Assembly: GCF_000003815.2 (NCBI RefSeq)
Contig: NC_049987.1
Coordinates: forward strand, 15,531,086 to 15,595,085
DNA from: Branchiostoma floridae
Lineage: Eukaryota > Chordata > Leptocardii > Amphioxiformes > Branchiostomatidae
Length of the DNA stretch: 64,000 nucleotides
Reading direction: 5' to 3'
Position 1 is the stretch's first letter. Each line of letters starts with the position of its first letter. The translations under genes were made by a program, and so were the position numbers. The notes below the pieces were generated by a model. The model saw nothing but the letters and a program-made list of their open reading frames with translations. It did no database searches and had not been told where the DNA came from. Shown one piece after another: positions 13,668 through 30,719 of the stretch.

Positions 13668-13954
13668 NNNNNNNNNNNNNNNNNNNNNNNNNNNNNNNNN
13701 NNNNNNNNNNNNNNNNNNNNNNNNNNNNNNNNNNNNNNNNNNNNNNNNNNNNNNNNNNNNNNNNNNNNNNNNNNNNNNNNNNNNNNNNNNNNNNNNNNNN
13801 NNNNNNNNNNNNNNNNNNNNNNNNNNNNNNNNNNNNNNNNNNNNNNNNNNNNNNNNNNNNNNNNNNNNNNNNNNNNNNNNNNNNNNNNNNNNNNNNNNNN
13901 NNNNNNNNNNNNNNNNNNNNNNNNNNNNNNNNNNNNNNNNNNNNNNNNNNNNNN
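13668..13954. other. Assembly gap, 287 N
   Basis: Run of N; flanks not repeated. Confidence 1.
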
Positions 13955-15847
13955 CTTTAAAGCATGCAAGCTCAAAAAGAAAACGAATAAATCAGACTGT
14001 AATCAAGATAAGTTTATTGTAGTAGCTTAGAATGACACCCAAGTCAGCGAACTACATATCGTAATGGTCCGTACGTGACATCACATCGTTCGAATTCATT
14101 TCATGATCATGTTCTGCAAACCATTTCAGGTCGGAAAACAACATTTTCTTAAAGACACTACATATACAGAAGAGTCAAATAAAAATTTTGGCAATAGGCA
14201 AGACTGGCTGTATTCTTGAATAAGATATGACAAAGTTTTTATTGGCATAATCCACTTGTTGATGTCCTTCCTAAGAGGCTTGAATGGTACACTCAAGTAG
14301 TTCAGCAATCTCGGAAAACCATACCCGTCCAAATCTCCTTTTCACATCTCACAGAATCCACGACATACAATCCTCCTTCTTGGATAACGTATTTACATCT
14401 AGGATACTCCCAACTAGCCTGATTGAACCTCGCTTATAGCAGCCCGTCCGACATCGGACCGGCCTCCTAGAAGGGGCCAGTTACAGCCCTGGACAACAGA
14501 TTTTGTACACTAACAGATGAAAGAAACACAGCAGACTATCACCCTTCTGTAAACACGGCGATCCACAGGTGGATAGGCACCGCACCAGAACGTACGTGAT
14601 AAACACAGGATGGCGCGTCTCTCCGCTGTTTAAACATGTGGCTGCGGTGTTTATTTGAGTTCTCATCCAGTCTTGATAAGTTTGTTTACGGCTGGTCCGC
14701 TCTTGTTGGGCTCAGAACGTCCTACGGGAAGACAGAAGGAAAGAGAGAAGGAAAAGAAATATTAAAGAGAGTTATTTCAAGGAGGTTATCCTTGCCTTGG
14801 TTATTTCAGTAAGGTATATAAAGTTTCATTGAGTAAAAACAGAGTTTTGATTACAAGTTTAAAGACGACATTCTTGGGACATTACTACATCTATCAGTGT
14901 TGACCATACGAAGGCTAGGGTACGATTAAACATAACATGTCGCTTTTATGTCGGATGAGTGGCAACGTTTCTGTATCTATATAGCCGGTATAACCGCCCT
15001 TCGGCGTAACACACCACTGTGACTTTGACGCGCACGCGGCGCGGCAGCAGCTCAGTTATATTAGACTGAAGGACCAGTCACACCTAACTTTTGCACATCT
15101 ATCTGCAAGCGTTCTTTAAAACTATCCAGAGAAGATGCCCCTACTGTGCTTGGTGATAGCAAATTCTACTCCACAATTAACACAACATTTGATACCATTT
15201 TTCTTTCAGGGACCAAATTCTACACCTTTCCACGTGGGTGTAACACTTGGTTCACCCTATCATGGGGGATCTGGGAAGACACTACAGTTAAATAGTTGTA
15301 CATGCAACAAGGTTGACAGCAGTGCTTATATAACTCAAGCACCCAGCCCTAATCTCTAACTAAACGTTGGGATCACCTTACAACAGAACCATGCAGACCA
15401 CGATGTGCAGGTGCGAGCTTAGGCCACAGTAAGGAGATTTTATGGATGACATCCTCTGCGGACTTACATGGCTAAGAAAACCAAAATGGCTAATTCCTTT
15501 TATTCCTGCATAAAGAAATGCATAAAGTGACAGTTGTGTGTCAGACTAGTATCCCTTCCCAACCATGGTGTCCCAACTTGGAAACTACTCTAACTTTCAC
15601 GGTGTGAGAAAATTTAAATGTTCACGGTAGTGGCAGGTGCGTATAAAAAGTATCTTGTATTATTTGGTATCAGTAATGATAAGTTCACGTTACAGCCATC
15701 ACTGTGAAAACCGTGAACATAACAGTACGTTTGAAAAATAAGGAATTACAGTATTTTGGTATTTTTTGAGTGGAATCTCTTCTTAAAAAAAAAAATCAGG
15801 CGAAAAATATGAGCGCCATCACAAATCTACTGCTGCAGCCTACTTAA
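13955..15847. other. No gene recognised
   Basis: No convincing exon. A GC-rich patch lies at 14990-15060. The last 200 bases are repeated after the next gap. Confidence 0.4.
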
Positions 15848-15961
15848 NNNNNNNNNNNNNNNNNNNNNNNNNNNNNNNNNNNNNNNNNNNNNNNNNNNNN
15901 NNNNNNNNNNNNNNNNNNNNNNNNNNNNNNNNNNNNNNNNNNNNNNNNNNNNNNNNNNNNN
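15848..15961. other. Assembly gap, 114 N, with duplicated flanks
   Basis: About 180 bases before the gap (from tatcagtaatgataagt at 15668) recur directly after it with small indels. Confidence 1.
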
Positions 15962-16171
15962 TATCAGTAATGATAAGTCACGTTACAGCCATCACTGTGA
16001 AAACCGTGAACATAACAGTACGTTGAAAAAATAAGGAATTACAGTATTTTGGTATTTTTTGAGTGGAATCTCTTCTTAAAAAAAAAAAAATCAGGCGAAA
16101 AATTATGAGCGCCATCCACAAAATCTACTTGCTGCAGCCTTACTTTAAATTTTGTATATAAATTCTTCACA

Positions 16172-18540
16172 TTCCCATACACAAACCTATGCTACACGGT
16201 AACACTAGCACCAGTGTCTGGTTCCCTATGAGACCTCAGTTTTACTAACAAACTCTCCTCTTAAACAACACGCTGTAATCAAATAGGCCAGATCGTTTGG
16301 TACACTCTGAGTAACTGTGGTCTGCGTTCTATCACTGTAAGGTTTTCTCTGGACATGGTCTTTGGTGACTCATACTGATAAGGGACGTCATCTGGCGTTC
16401 ACAGTTGGTACTGCATCTCTTTTGTATTACTGTCACTCGTAGTCACAGTTGAGACTTGAATCCATGATAATCTCGGTTTCTGCTTAGGAGAGATTGGAAT
16501 TCTATCAGGACAATTTCCAATTCTACCAGGATAAATTCAGATTAGGTGAAATTGTTTTAGAACATAGTGTGACTCATTTTACGACTAACGTTTCAATCAA
16601 TTCTAGCATTGGGAAGCCTACATTCAACTACTCAAGGTGAATTATTTTGTATCTTTGGTATATGGTGACCAACCCTTATATTGGAATTCCAATCTCTCCT
16701 ACGAGAATCCGAGGTTCTTCTGTATTCCTGCATTCTCTACTGTGACATATGTCAGTGACACAGATATACAGCACCCTCCAAGCAGAGTTTAGGCTCCAGC
16801 TGGTTTTTGAAGTCTCCTTAGGCCTTTTCAGGCGACCTATTTTGTAGCCTGGTCAGTGACAGAAGCAAGCAAAAAGATTAAGTCAGTGGATTAATATAAC
16901 GAAGGATAGTACCTACCAAAAAGCCCTTTATCAAAGGAAGTAAAAAAAAGCCAAAGTCTAACCTTTGCCTGAGTTGTGTAAATGCTATACAGTAATGTTT
17001 GATAAAGCCATGCAAAAATTTGTGTTTCCATTCCCAGCATGTTGTCTGACTCACCCATGGGCCCAGTAACTCAAGGTTGCTGGTTCGAATCCTGGCTGAC
17101 AGCGCCCGCTGCAGTTAGGGGCTTGTCTTGTTCCACTCCTTCACTCAGGTTCTTCAAACAGTTAGGAACAAGACACATGTCATACTGGTGTTTATAACAT
17201 CATCTTTCTAAAATGCTTAGAAAAAATATCTTCAGTACAAACAGGGCTGTCTCCAGCTTTTACTTTTTTTTTGTTCCACTCATTGTTTGGAATCCATGTT
17301 GTTGTCAAATCAGTGAAAATGAGTTGTCAACAATTTTACGTCATGAACTTCAGATTTTTCGGACAGGGTGAAATTCTAAAGGAACTGGTGACAGCCCTAA
17401 ATACAAAATGTAAAAGGCCCAGTACTATTCATGTATAAAACAAAAGAATTTAGTTGCCTATCAAAGGCAGAGTCTCTTTCTTTGAAAGAGACTTTGATAA
17501 GAAGGAAAGTGTGAATAAAATGTGAACATAGGAACACCAAGCAGTGAATTCATATGAAAAAAGTCATGTTTAATTCAGTTTTCGATCCATGAAAATTGAT
17601 GAAAATATGGCACACTTACAACATATAAATAGACTATTCTTATTCCTGAGCTTTTAACATAACTAATATTCACAACTACAACTACTTGTCTGTTGAGCAG
17701 AATGTGAATGGAAACATTGTATAATACATAAAGCTCTATATGTACAAAATATTCCATGAAGATTGTATAATAATATGACATTGCAATTGAGATGCACTTC
17801 TTACACAAATCAACACTAAGGCCATGCCAATTTAACTTGTTGGTTAGTGGACAAAATTTCCATGTAGCATTTTGGCAAGAGAACCTCATGATTACAAAAG
17901 GCTTGGAGGAAAATTTGTATCTAACTCTGTTCACTGCCTAAAACCATGTGTACCAAAGTTCAGACTCTCCCCTCAGACTCAGTTTTCATGCTGATATTAA
18001 AATCTAGATGCATGTTTTTAAATCTGAAAACCAAGGAATTAAATTGATGTGGTCTAGCAAACACAAATTAGAACCAACACAACATCAAATCAGATATGCA
18101 GTACTATTGCAATAGCTACAATGTACAGCACCATAGCTACAGTGCAAATGTTACGGTGCCATGGCCACAATGTGCACATGCTGAAATTCTTCATGCAATG
18201 GATGTGGGCATTATATATGACAAGCTTCTGTAGGAAACAGAAACACATATGGCTGTATACTGCTAAACAAGAAAGAAAAAGAAAACATTGTTGATACCAA
18301 TTTTATTGATAATTTGGGAAATAAAATCTTGCTCAATGGACCACAATGGACTGTTAACCACTCTATGGTGCATAAGACAGCATACATGTAACACCTACAC
18401 TCATAATTCCACCGGATGCCATAATACTGCCACATGAAAAAATACATGGATTCAAAATGATCTAAAAATATGTACCAAAGCAGCATCATACTAGGGTATA
18501 TCATCATCATCATCTGGTGTATTTTGCCAGCCAGTAGGTA
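16172..18540. other. No gene recognised
   Basis: AT-rich with one partial SINE. Frames on the minus strand (17575-17934, 18211-18513) are low-complexity and unsupported by splice sites. Confidence 0.4.
17040..17165 (+). mobile_element. Partial SINE-like sequence
   Basis: It contains the B-box-like ctggttcgaatcctgg and then ctccttcactcagg, which resembles the tail of the other SINEs. The 5' end is not defined. Confidence 0.35.
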
Positions 18541-18651
18541 CCCAATGAGTAATGAGGCTGTTTAACGTGGTCGAGGCACCTCCTCAAACACAAGACCCCC
18601 GCTTTACGTCCCTCCCAGAAGTTGACTTCGTGGAATTACCATGCTTGGTCC

Positions 18652-18772
18652 GGCTACAGCAATCCGGTCGTCCTTGGTTGGGGAACTCCCATCCAAGAAC
18701 TGTCCGGACCGCGCGTTGCTTAACTTCCGAGATCGAGGGGTTGGGTGTATCAACATGCCACGCGGCCGTGGC
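18652..18772 (-). rRNA. 5S rRNA-like sequence (divergent; pseudogene or 5S-derived SINE)
   Basis: On the minus strand 121 bases run from GCCACGGCC to GCTGTAGCC, the length and ends of a eukaryotic 5S rRNA. The internal promoter parts are recognisable: TCGGAAGTTAAGCAACG (A box region) and TTCTTGGATGGGAG (C box region). Several positions differ from typical 5S, so it is probably not a functional gene. It lies just past the SPG7 polyadenylation signal. Confidence 0.7.
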
Positions 18773-18907
18773 TATGTGTATATGTATATAGAAGACGTCT
18801 ATAACAATGTTTTATTGATGTGTCGGTATTACGGCACCTGGTGGAATTATGAGAGCTGATGTCACACAGCAAAACAAATGTGCAGAAAGAATCTAGCCAC
18901 GTTCCCA

Positions 18908-22706
<3,799 letters not shown>

Positions 22707-22810
22707 ACACACACTCACACTCACTCTCCGGTTTAATGTCTGTTGTTCCCCATCCTGTGGGGGTTAGACGTGCTTGCACGCTGACAAACAAACAAACAAA
22801 CAAACAAACC

Positions 22811-22842
22811 TTGAGACAGTGCGTCCGTGTGCTCCAGTAGCA
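22811..22842 (-). pseudogene. Second partial copy of the SPG7 HESGH exon at a gap edge
   Basis: The minus strand at this position reads LLEHTDAL, as at 22646-22670, and both copies are preceded on the plus strand by a caaa-rich run. The copy runs into the 100-base gap. It may be a haplotype or assembly duplicate, and it may in fact hold the true exon end. Confidence 0.5.
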
Positions 22843-22942
22843 NNNNNNNNNNNNNNNNNNNNNNNNNNNNNNNNNNNNNNNNNNNNNNNNNNNNNNNNNN
22901 NNNNNNNNNNNNNNNNNNNNNNNNNNNNNNNNNNNNNNNNNN
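22843..22942. other. Assembly gap, 100 N, next to a repeated SPG7 exon piece
   Basis: Round length suggests a gap of unknown size. The sequence before it repeats 22646-22668. Confidence 1.
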
Positions 22943-23269
22943 ATGAAGGTTTCACACGCATATCGGAATGTAAGTACTCTGTGGCGCTGTTTTTGACGTC
23001 ATGTGGTACGGGGCTCTTTTAAGGCTTGAGCACTATGAAGTCACACATTCAAGTAATGACATACCCGTTTGAACCAAAACCTCTCGCTACATCTGGGTAA
23101 CAGTATGCTCAAATTGCAGGCCATAAAATAAGTCCTTGCCTTACCTAATCCGTAGCGACAACAATATTGAATCGCAATGCTCTGCCTTGTAAAAGAAAGA
23201 CCGATGAATATAAAATGTTACCTTCTTGTGCTATTTGTATTCGCTCCCTTCCTCTTCGGTGTGGTGTAC

Positions 23270-23320
23270 CTTGGCCCTCCTGTGCAAAATGGCGGGTCAG
23301 AAGAGCGGAAGTGAAACTCT
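23270..23320 (+). promoter_or_regulatory. ETS- and YY1-like motifs in the duplicated segment
   Basis: aaaatggcggg (YY1-like) and agcggaagtgaaa (ETS-like) lie 16 bases apart, a layout seen in TATA-less promoters. The ETS-like part is kept in the other copy (about 61990) but the YY1-like part is not. Confidence 0.2.
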
Positions 23321-23756
23321 GATCTTATCACGTCATCGAACCTGGTAGAAACCCCCTCATTCACCTTTAATACGTGTACGTGCGTCAAACAACATTCTGA
23401 CCAGTTAATGAACCGTTAAGTTAACAGCCAATCCTGACAAGGGAGTGGCAAAAATTGACGTCATCTCTCCTGTTTTACAGACTTGTTGCACGTTAGGGCG
23501 ACTCCTAGCATACGAGCCATGCAATGCATCTAGCGTAACTTCACACTGGCAACGACATCTGAATGTGTACCTAAGAATCGGCTATGTGGAGTTCTCATAG
23601 CACTACCATTAAGGAGGGATGCGTACCACGTGAAAGGATTAGGTAGCGACTGGCGCATGGTAGTCTATTAATTATACGATAATAAAATTTAGTTAAGATT
23701 AACTATCTTGGTCTAAATCATGGTTTGAAGTAAAAAAAAAAACATGGTCACGTAGA

Positions 23757-24262
23757 TTCGATTCCACATTACCAAGAGGGTGTTTCTTGCCTTTTGTTCT
23801 AACATTTTGGAACTCTTTGTAACAATCTGACTGTGATAAGTGACTGTTTAGAACTAGTTATAACATCTGTGTGATGTTATAAATATTTCAAGTTGTATTC
23901 ATACATGTAAGAAACATTTCTAACATCAAATGCATTAATTCTGTTAGTTTCTTAACTGTTCAGACAAAGTTTCATCACCATTTGTGATGACATGTTCGAA
24001 CATTGATACAATGTTTTGTAGAGTCAATTCCACATTACCAAGAGGCTGTTTCTTGTCTTTTGTTCCAACATTTTGGAAATCTCTATAACATTCTAATTGT
24101 GATAAGTTACTGTTTAGAACTGTTTACAACATCATTGTGATATTCAAAATATTTCTACAGTATTCAAACATGTTAGAAACATTTCTAACATCAAAGGCAT
24201 TATTTCTGATGGTTTCTAAACTGTTCCAACATAGATTCATCATTTGTGATCACATGTTCGAA
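23757..24262 (+). repeat. Two-copy tandem repeat inserted in the duplicated segment
   Basis: Units starting tcgattccacattaccaaga (23757) and tcaattccacattaccaaga (24024) share gtttcttg, ttttgttc(t/c)aacattttgga, ctgtttagaact and gaaacatttctaacatcaaa. Unit length is about 267 bases. Confidence 0.75.
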
Positions 24263-24361
24263 CATGGAAATAAAATGATGAAACTGGGTCAGTCGGCTGG
24301 GAAGAGGGCAATTCACACATCCCTGCCAAGTACAGGAAATTGTGTCTGTCTGCCACCTTTT

Positions 24362-24785
24362 NNNNNNNNNNNNNNNNNNNNNNNNNNNNNNNNNNNNNNN
24401 NNNNNNNNNNNNNNNNNNNNNNNNNNNNNNNNNNNNNNNNNNNNNNNNNNNNNNNNNNNNNNNNNNNNNNNNNNNNNNNNNNNNNNNNNNNNNNNNNNNN
24501 NNNNNNNNNNNNNNNNNNNNNNNNNNNNNNNNNNNNNNNNNNNNNNNNNNNNNNNNNNNNNNNNNNNNNNNNNNNNNNNNNNNNNNNNNNNNNNNNNNNN
24601 NNNNNNNNNNNNNNNNNNNNNNNNNNNNNNNNNNNNNNNNNNNNNNNNNNNNNNNNNNNNNNNNNNNNNNNNNNNNNNNNNNNNNNNNNNNNNNNNNNNN
24701 NNNNNNNNNNNNNNNNNNNNNNNNNNNNNNNNNNNNNNNNNNNNNNNNNNNNNNNNNNNNNNNNNNNNNNNNNNNNNNNNNNNNN
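24362..24785. other. Assembly gap, 424 N
   Basis: Lies inside the duplicated segment. Confidence 1.
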
Positions 24786-25289
24786 ACGTTGTCGAAATCA
24801 ACAGTGCCTCCAACGTGCCTCCGCCTCCGCTTGGTGAGATATAAGGTCACTAGAGCTCAGTAATGCTGCACGCCTTACACGTTGAGACATGTATTAGCTA
24901 ACTAACATTTTGCACTTGTCGTTGATATTTAGTCTTTATTACACAGCCTGAAGAGAGGGAAGGAAAACAAGAGAGAGAAGGAGAGAGAGGGGAGGGAGAG
25001 AGAGAAAGAGCTCATCGAAGGTACAGGAAAAGACAGAATGAAAGAAGGTAGGAGAGGGAGAAAGGGAACATGGGGTGACATGGAGGGATAAAAAGAGAGA
25101 GAGAATTACATGCGTTGGATACATCTTCAAGGCAATTAACACCAGACGGGACGACCAGTCCAAACGTATTGTTTTCACTGAGGCTGTGACAGAACCCTGA
25201 CCAAAAAATATATACAAGACAGGTTTCGGGGTCACAATACAGCCGAAATTTGTAAAATATATGCACGACTTCCTTTTATGCACGCGGGC

Positions 25290-25530
25290 GGAGGGCGTTC
25301 CCCATGGGTAGGTTACGGCGTCTAGTTGTTACCACGTCCCGGATTCATTCAGAGCACAGCTTGAATTGAACCAGGGGTCAGTCCGGGTCCCCGGGCCCAC
25401 AATACTCCGGGAGCCGCAAGGTGTCCTGCCGGGCCACGCAGGGGTCACGCCTGAAAGTGGAAAAAAAAAACAGTCCGTGAACTTCCCGACAGGGGCGCTT
25501 TTTCCTTTTACCATACAGCCGGAGTGGGGT
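25290..25530. repeat. GC-rich dispersed repeat
   Basis: It shares gaaccaggg, gggagccgcaaggtgtcc, gcaggggtcacgcc and cagtccgtgaa with the core at 10985-11270. A shorter copy is at 31480-31600 (ccccgggagccgcaagggg, cggcagggcccctttcc). Confidence 0.65.
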
Positions 25531-25590
25531 AACACATAACTCAACTTTGTCAAGCTGCAAGCTGGCTTTTACTTTACGGGCGTGGTTACA

Positions 25591-25740
25591 TAATCTCCAA
25601 GCAGATCTTGCGGTGGCATAAGATAGTATCATAAAGCTGGGGAAGGGGTTTAGCCGGCAGAGGGGTGTTATTCCACCTCCAAGCCGGCTTAACTCCTTCT
25701 TCAGCTTATGATACTATCTTATGACACCGCAAGATTGTCG
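25591..25740. mobile_element. Foldback MITE
   Basis: The arm taatctccaagcagatcttg ... ataagatagtatcata is repeated inverted on the right (tatgatactatcttatg ... accgcaagat). It shares its sequence with 36114-36279. Confidence 0.75.
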
Positions 25741-26673
25741 TACGACCGCTAACTTGAGGCATTTTGGAGGACGAAAATGTACGTCTCCTGCAAAGTTCAA
25801 CTGTCTTGGTACACAAAATGCTGAAGCTGTTTTGGGTCCATGTCGGTGGTTGGTTCCGTCATACCCCTGTCACATTATCCACGATCTTCGGGCGTATCGA
25901 TGGAAGGTCGGCCATATTTAAGATCGACAGAGGGTTACGTGTATTTTTTACCTGAAAACAGTCCTTGTCACATATAAGCCATACTTTGTACCTTGTACAA
26001 TTGTTATGCAATAAAGGTATTATCATAAGCGAGGCTCGGGCGATTGACGCAGACTCGTCGTCCGATCGATTTTCGCTCAATGTGATAGGGGTATCACGGT
26101 CTGCTTAAAAATCCTATGGCATCATATTAAAATCGTGCGACAATCGCACGACTTATGTGACCGCGACCGTAGAAGTTCACTGCAGTAATCCACCATATCT
26201 ATCGGATTTATTTTATAAACAAAACCAATGAAACATGGTAGCAATTACAGCAATTATCAATGTCTCTTTTAAATTTGTTTTGATATAAAGCAAGAAAGGA
26301 GACTTTATTTATTTTGATGCTATATCATTTTATATGATTTTTGGGCACTACAATGACGAATTATATTGTAACAAGTTACTATTACGTAACGGATCCATGT
26401 TGAGGTTCCCACAGTACTGTGATACTCAGGGACATTCTTAACTTTGCAAAAAAACACCAGTTATCATCTTATACAAGTTGATAAATGATGTGTAAGAGAT
26501 CTGAGAGCCGCCGTCAGCCCTCTTCACCCCATTTACCTACTTGTTAAGGATAATTGCTGGCCACTTCTGCAAACCTGTAATTATGTTGAAGTGAAGTGTA
26601 TGATATCCGTGGGAATCAACTCAAGATCACTCAAGAACAGGCACCGTGGGAACCACATCATGAATTCTTCATA
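25741..26673. other. No gene recognised
   Basis: Unique-looking sequence between a foldback MITE and a short-TIR MITE. The run tgaaaacagtccttgtcaca to ggggtatcac (25951-26098) looks repeat-derived. Confidence 0.35.
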
Positions 26674-26895
26674 CCCCTTTCCACTAGGATGGCGCTCTCA
26701 CCGCGCTCTCTCTGCGACCTCAAATTTGACATACCGCTCAACGAATTGTATAGATAAGAAACACGTTGTGTGTTTTGTTGTCTTCTCAGTCACACTATCA
26801 TTTGTATGATACACCCTGTGTGAAAGCGAAGGTTACACATATCCTATTTAGGTCGCAGTGAGAGCGCAGCGCGATCGTTGTCTAGTGGAGAGGGA
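26674..26895. mobile_element. Short-TIR MITE, copy 1
   Basis: The ends are inverted: cccctttccactagga at the left, tctagtggagaggga at the right. Interior motifs (gcgctctctctgcgacct, tcgcagtgagagcgcag) form a second inner inverted pair. The same element is at 45870-46108. Confidence 0.7.
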
Positions 26896-27726
26896 CTTAC
26901 ATAACAGTAATGACATTTTGCTTACCTCTTGGTTTTGTCAAGGACAGAGTAAAATTTGGGCAGCCTTTAGTCTTTACCTAAGTAAAAGATTTTGCAATTC
27001 CAAAATTATTGAAAAGTCACCAGCTAAAAATTCGTGAAGGCATTCAGGTAGCTCCACTAACATATTATAGGCAGCAATTAATTTAGAACGATCAAAAAGG
27101 TAAGACGAAGGGCACTAAAAAGACATAATACACATAATACACACAAGGAAAATAAACCCAAAGGAGTTTCAGAATATGTGAGATACTTCGATGTATCATG
27201 ACATTAACAAATGTTGAGATGATAAGGGTTAGATTGGCTTATTTACATATTACCCATTCGTGATTATAATCACCATTCTAGCTAATTTTTCATAAAAGAT
27301 AATAACCCAGGTTTACCAACTGAAATGCACAGCAGGATTTACAACTGAATTGTCGCAGATGAGGTGAACTGAAAATAAAAGGTTGATTTTTTAATCTTTT
27401 CTTCGATGTGTTTATTTATTTGATAAAATCAAATATTATATGAGAAGAATTGCGCGGGGAATTCGAGAAGCATCAGTGTAAAATCGGGCACTGTGTTACT
27501 ATTCTGTTGATATGCTGATCTTGATCTGCTTATAAACAATTGTTCATTTAGATCATTTTTTTCATTTCTGCTAGATGGTTTCTATGTTCTTGCTTTGTTG
27601 AATAAAGAAATAATGAATAGTATGATAAAAAAAGTAACTAAGCCCCCTACGCCTGATGACAAAAATTTGTCGAACAAGCAAATCCAAGAAAAGAGTCAAG
27701 CTTCAGATTTTGCAGATGACAAATCA

Positions 27727-27976
27727 TGAAAAGCCTGTGTGTAACCGATCACTTCCAGGCCATTAAATTTTCGACACGGTGTCAGTTTGCTACACTAACA
27801 AAGACAGTATGTACGTGAAGGATCACCATAGTAGGTGAAAGATCATCAAATAACCCATGTTAAGGGTTTGATGACCCTTCACCTACTAGATACTGTCTTT
27901 GTTAGTGTAGCAACCTGACACCGTGTCGGAAATTTAATGGCGTGGAAGTGATCGGTTACACACAGCCTTTTCGTGA
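27727..27976. repeat. Inverted repeat around 27855
   Basis: Left arm: gtaaccgatcacttcc ... gacacggtgtca ... ctacactaacaaagacag. Right arm: ctgtctttgttagtgtag ... tgacaccgtgtcgg ... ggaagtgatcggttac. The right arm continues into a longer unit that recurs at 29641. Confidence 0.75.
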
Positions 27977-28400
27977 TTTGTCATCTGCAAAATCTTTAAT
28001 TGAGGTAATTGAAGATGCCAAGCAGACTCTGTACTTGACAAGCGCATGAAGAAAGTAACAGCTCTCATTTAGCACTAGGAGACCAAGATTTTTCCCTGCT
28101 GATGAAGGTTCATTGATAAACATGCTTATCACATGTATATTTGTTATAATTTTCTTCATTGAAAAGTCAATAAGAAAGGTCATTGACATTGCTATCAATC
28201 TTAGATGTCATTAGTATACTCTAACGTAACGTACAGTTTTACGTAACGTGTGGTTCCCACGGTACATACTAATATCCATGACCTGATTCCTACGGTCATT
28301 GACATTGTTACTTAAGGACAAAGAGATGGTTGGTATACATTAGAGATACATATCATAATGAATATTTTGATATGCTTAGATACGAGCAAAAAGGTGCTGC
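27890..28400 (+). repeat. Dispersed repeat, copy 1
   Basis: Shares at least ten blocks in the same order with 29641-30190, for example gacaccgtgtcg, gcagactctgtacttgac, gtcaataagaaaggtcattg and acttaaggacaaagagatgg. Confidence 0.75.
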
Positions 28401-29640
28401 TGTACTTTTTGTCTGTAATACTGGTCTGATGATCATGTGTCAGCCTTTTGATGTTTGTATGTTGTGTTTAATGTTCTTATGATTAGGTTTGTGTAAGCCT
28501 AATGTTGTACAGGTAAACAGTGCAAGTTCTGATGTTTTTGTGAGTTTGTTAGTGCTAAGATAGTGGCATCAGTATATTTGATGTGTTTATATTTTCGATT
28601 TCTCGTGTTGCATATTTAAATCTGATTTTGTTGCAAATGGGTATGTTTAGGTAATATTTATGTCACCTTGTGATGTGTTAAATTAAAACCAGGAAAGGAA
28701 AACCCTGCACAGAAATCCAGGGGGGGGGGGGCACCCCTGTTAAAAAGTCCTAGGGGCAAACCCTGGCCAAAAAGACCAGTTGGAACGGTCCCTGCAACAA
28801 TATGACAATATGTGAATGTGTTATAGTATATAGTATTGCATATACCTAGATGATTAAGTAAAGGTAGTCTAGTGTGTAAAATGGTAAAGAGATGCTAGTG
28901 TGAGTATTCTATAATAATTCTTTTTTTTTTAATTAGTTGTGTTCGTATGACCTATGGTGATACAAGCGAGTAGGTGATTATCTTCGAATGTTCTATAATT
29001 TATGACTTGTGAATAAAATGTGAAAAATATGTTTTTAATATATTAATCAAATTATCATGTTAAATATAAATAAAAAATTCTCATTGATCTCTCACCCATC
29101 CTAATTTGATTTTTAGATCGCTTTCCTGTACATTCCAGTTATGCTAAATAGCATTTACTCAAGCAAATTGATATAATTTTGGAAACGGCCAGACGTTTTA
29201 ACTAGCATCCACTAGCTTTCGTCGGTGACACTGAAGTGATCTTGAAGAAGAAAACAATTGGTCTTTTATACCCTAACTATGAATATAAACAATTTTAGAT
29301 GTCCGATAGGAAGTATTGTAAGACAAAAAAAGTCAAGCTGAAGACAATTTGGATTCCAATAGAAAACAAAGGCATACTAACGTATACCAACGTATACCAT
29401 TCCAGTTAGTATACCGGCTGTTTTATGCATTCTAGCAAGTAGTGAGTAGTGATTGTCTTCAGCAAAGGGAATCTTAATATGCCGAACCAACCGTTGTCAT
29501 TCCAAGCTATGTTAAGTTCTATTAGGCATAAACATATCTCTGTAACATATATTCCAAAATTTCTTTGGGTTGATTTTCGATACACATGCTCATGTCTCTT
29601 TTCAGCGCCCTTCACATAGGTTCTTTGATGATTAATGCTT

Positions 29641-30190
29641 TATTGTCTTTGTTAGTGTAGCTACCTGACACCGTGTCGAATATTTAATGGCGTGGAAGTG
29701 ATCGGTTACACACCGGCTTTTCATGATTTGTCATCTGCAAAATCTTTGAGGTTTTTGACCTTTTTTTCAATTGAGGTAATCGAAGATGCCTAGCAGACTC
29801 TGTACTTGACAAACGCACGAAGAAAACAAAAGCCATTAATCATTTAGCATCAGGAGACCAAGACCTGTCCCTGCTGATGAAGGTTAATTGATAAGCATGC
29901 TTATCATATGTATATTTATTCTAATTTTCGTCATTGAAAAGTCAATAAGAAAGGTCATTGACATTGCTATCAATCTTAGATGTCATAAGTATACTCTAAC
30001 GTAACGGATAGTGTTCCCACGGTACCTATCCATGACTTGATTCCCATGGTACATATCCATGACCTTATTCCTAGGGCCATTGACATTGTTACTTAAGGAC
30101 AAAGAGATGGCGCCATGGCTGGTATACATTAGAGATACATTTCATAATTAATATTTTGATATGCTTAGATACGAGCAAAAGGTGCTGCTG
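29641..30190 (+). repeat. Dispersed repeat, copy 2
   Basis: Direct copy of 27890-28400 with small indels. It lacks the left arm of the inverted repeat seen at 27727. Confidence 0.75.
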
Positions 30191-30719
30191 ACTGAAATTA
30201 AAAAAAAAAAACGTTGTCCACTTGCAGAATAAACGAGGGCGAGGCAGCAATTATTCTCTTATTTACTTTATGAGAAAGAAACCACTGATAAACCCCATCT
30301 ATTTGTTCTTCCATGAGGAAGACCAGCACAATTGCTCACTTTCAGCTATGTAGTGAGCACAAGAGCTTGTCACAATAATGTTTCTGACTTGAGAAGATGA
30401 GATGATGTTGCATTTACAATGACCTGTAATAACCTGAGATGGTACCGGTGACCTGAAGTAACCTGAAACTTTGGAGTGGCTGCAGGTCTTGTTACGTGGT
30501 GACTATTAGGTGAAACATCGTCAGGGATATACAGCAAAGGGCTACTGAGATGCTGTGATTGGTTATTTTTTATTTGAAACTCAACACCTTAATTCAAATT
30601 AACCAATCACGCCCAACGCCTATGTACATGTGTGTGATTTATGATTCCATATTTACATGATTTACCTGAATAGCAGATCTGCATTGGTCAGACCTTTTCT
30701 GTAGCACGCCCCTTTCTTC

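Larger units (their letters stand above)
23174..25110 (+). repeat. Duplicated segment, copy 1 (interrupted)
   Basis: Blocks at 23210-23720 and 24786-25110 match 61856-62930 in the same order (gcggaagtgaaactctgatc, tcatcgaacctggtagaaa, atgcatctagcgtaacttca, tcaacagtgcctccaacgtg). Between them sit an unrelated tandem repeat and a gap. Confidence 0.8.
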
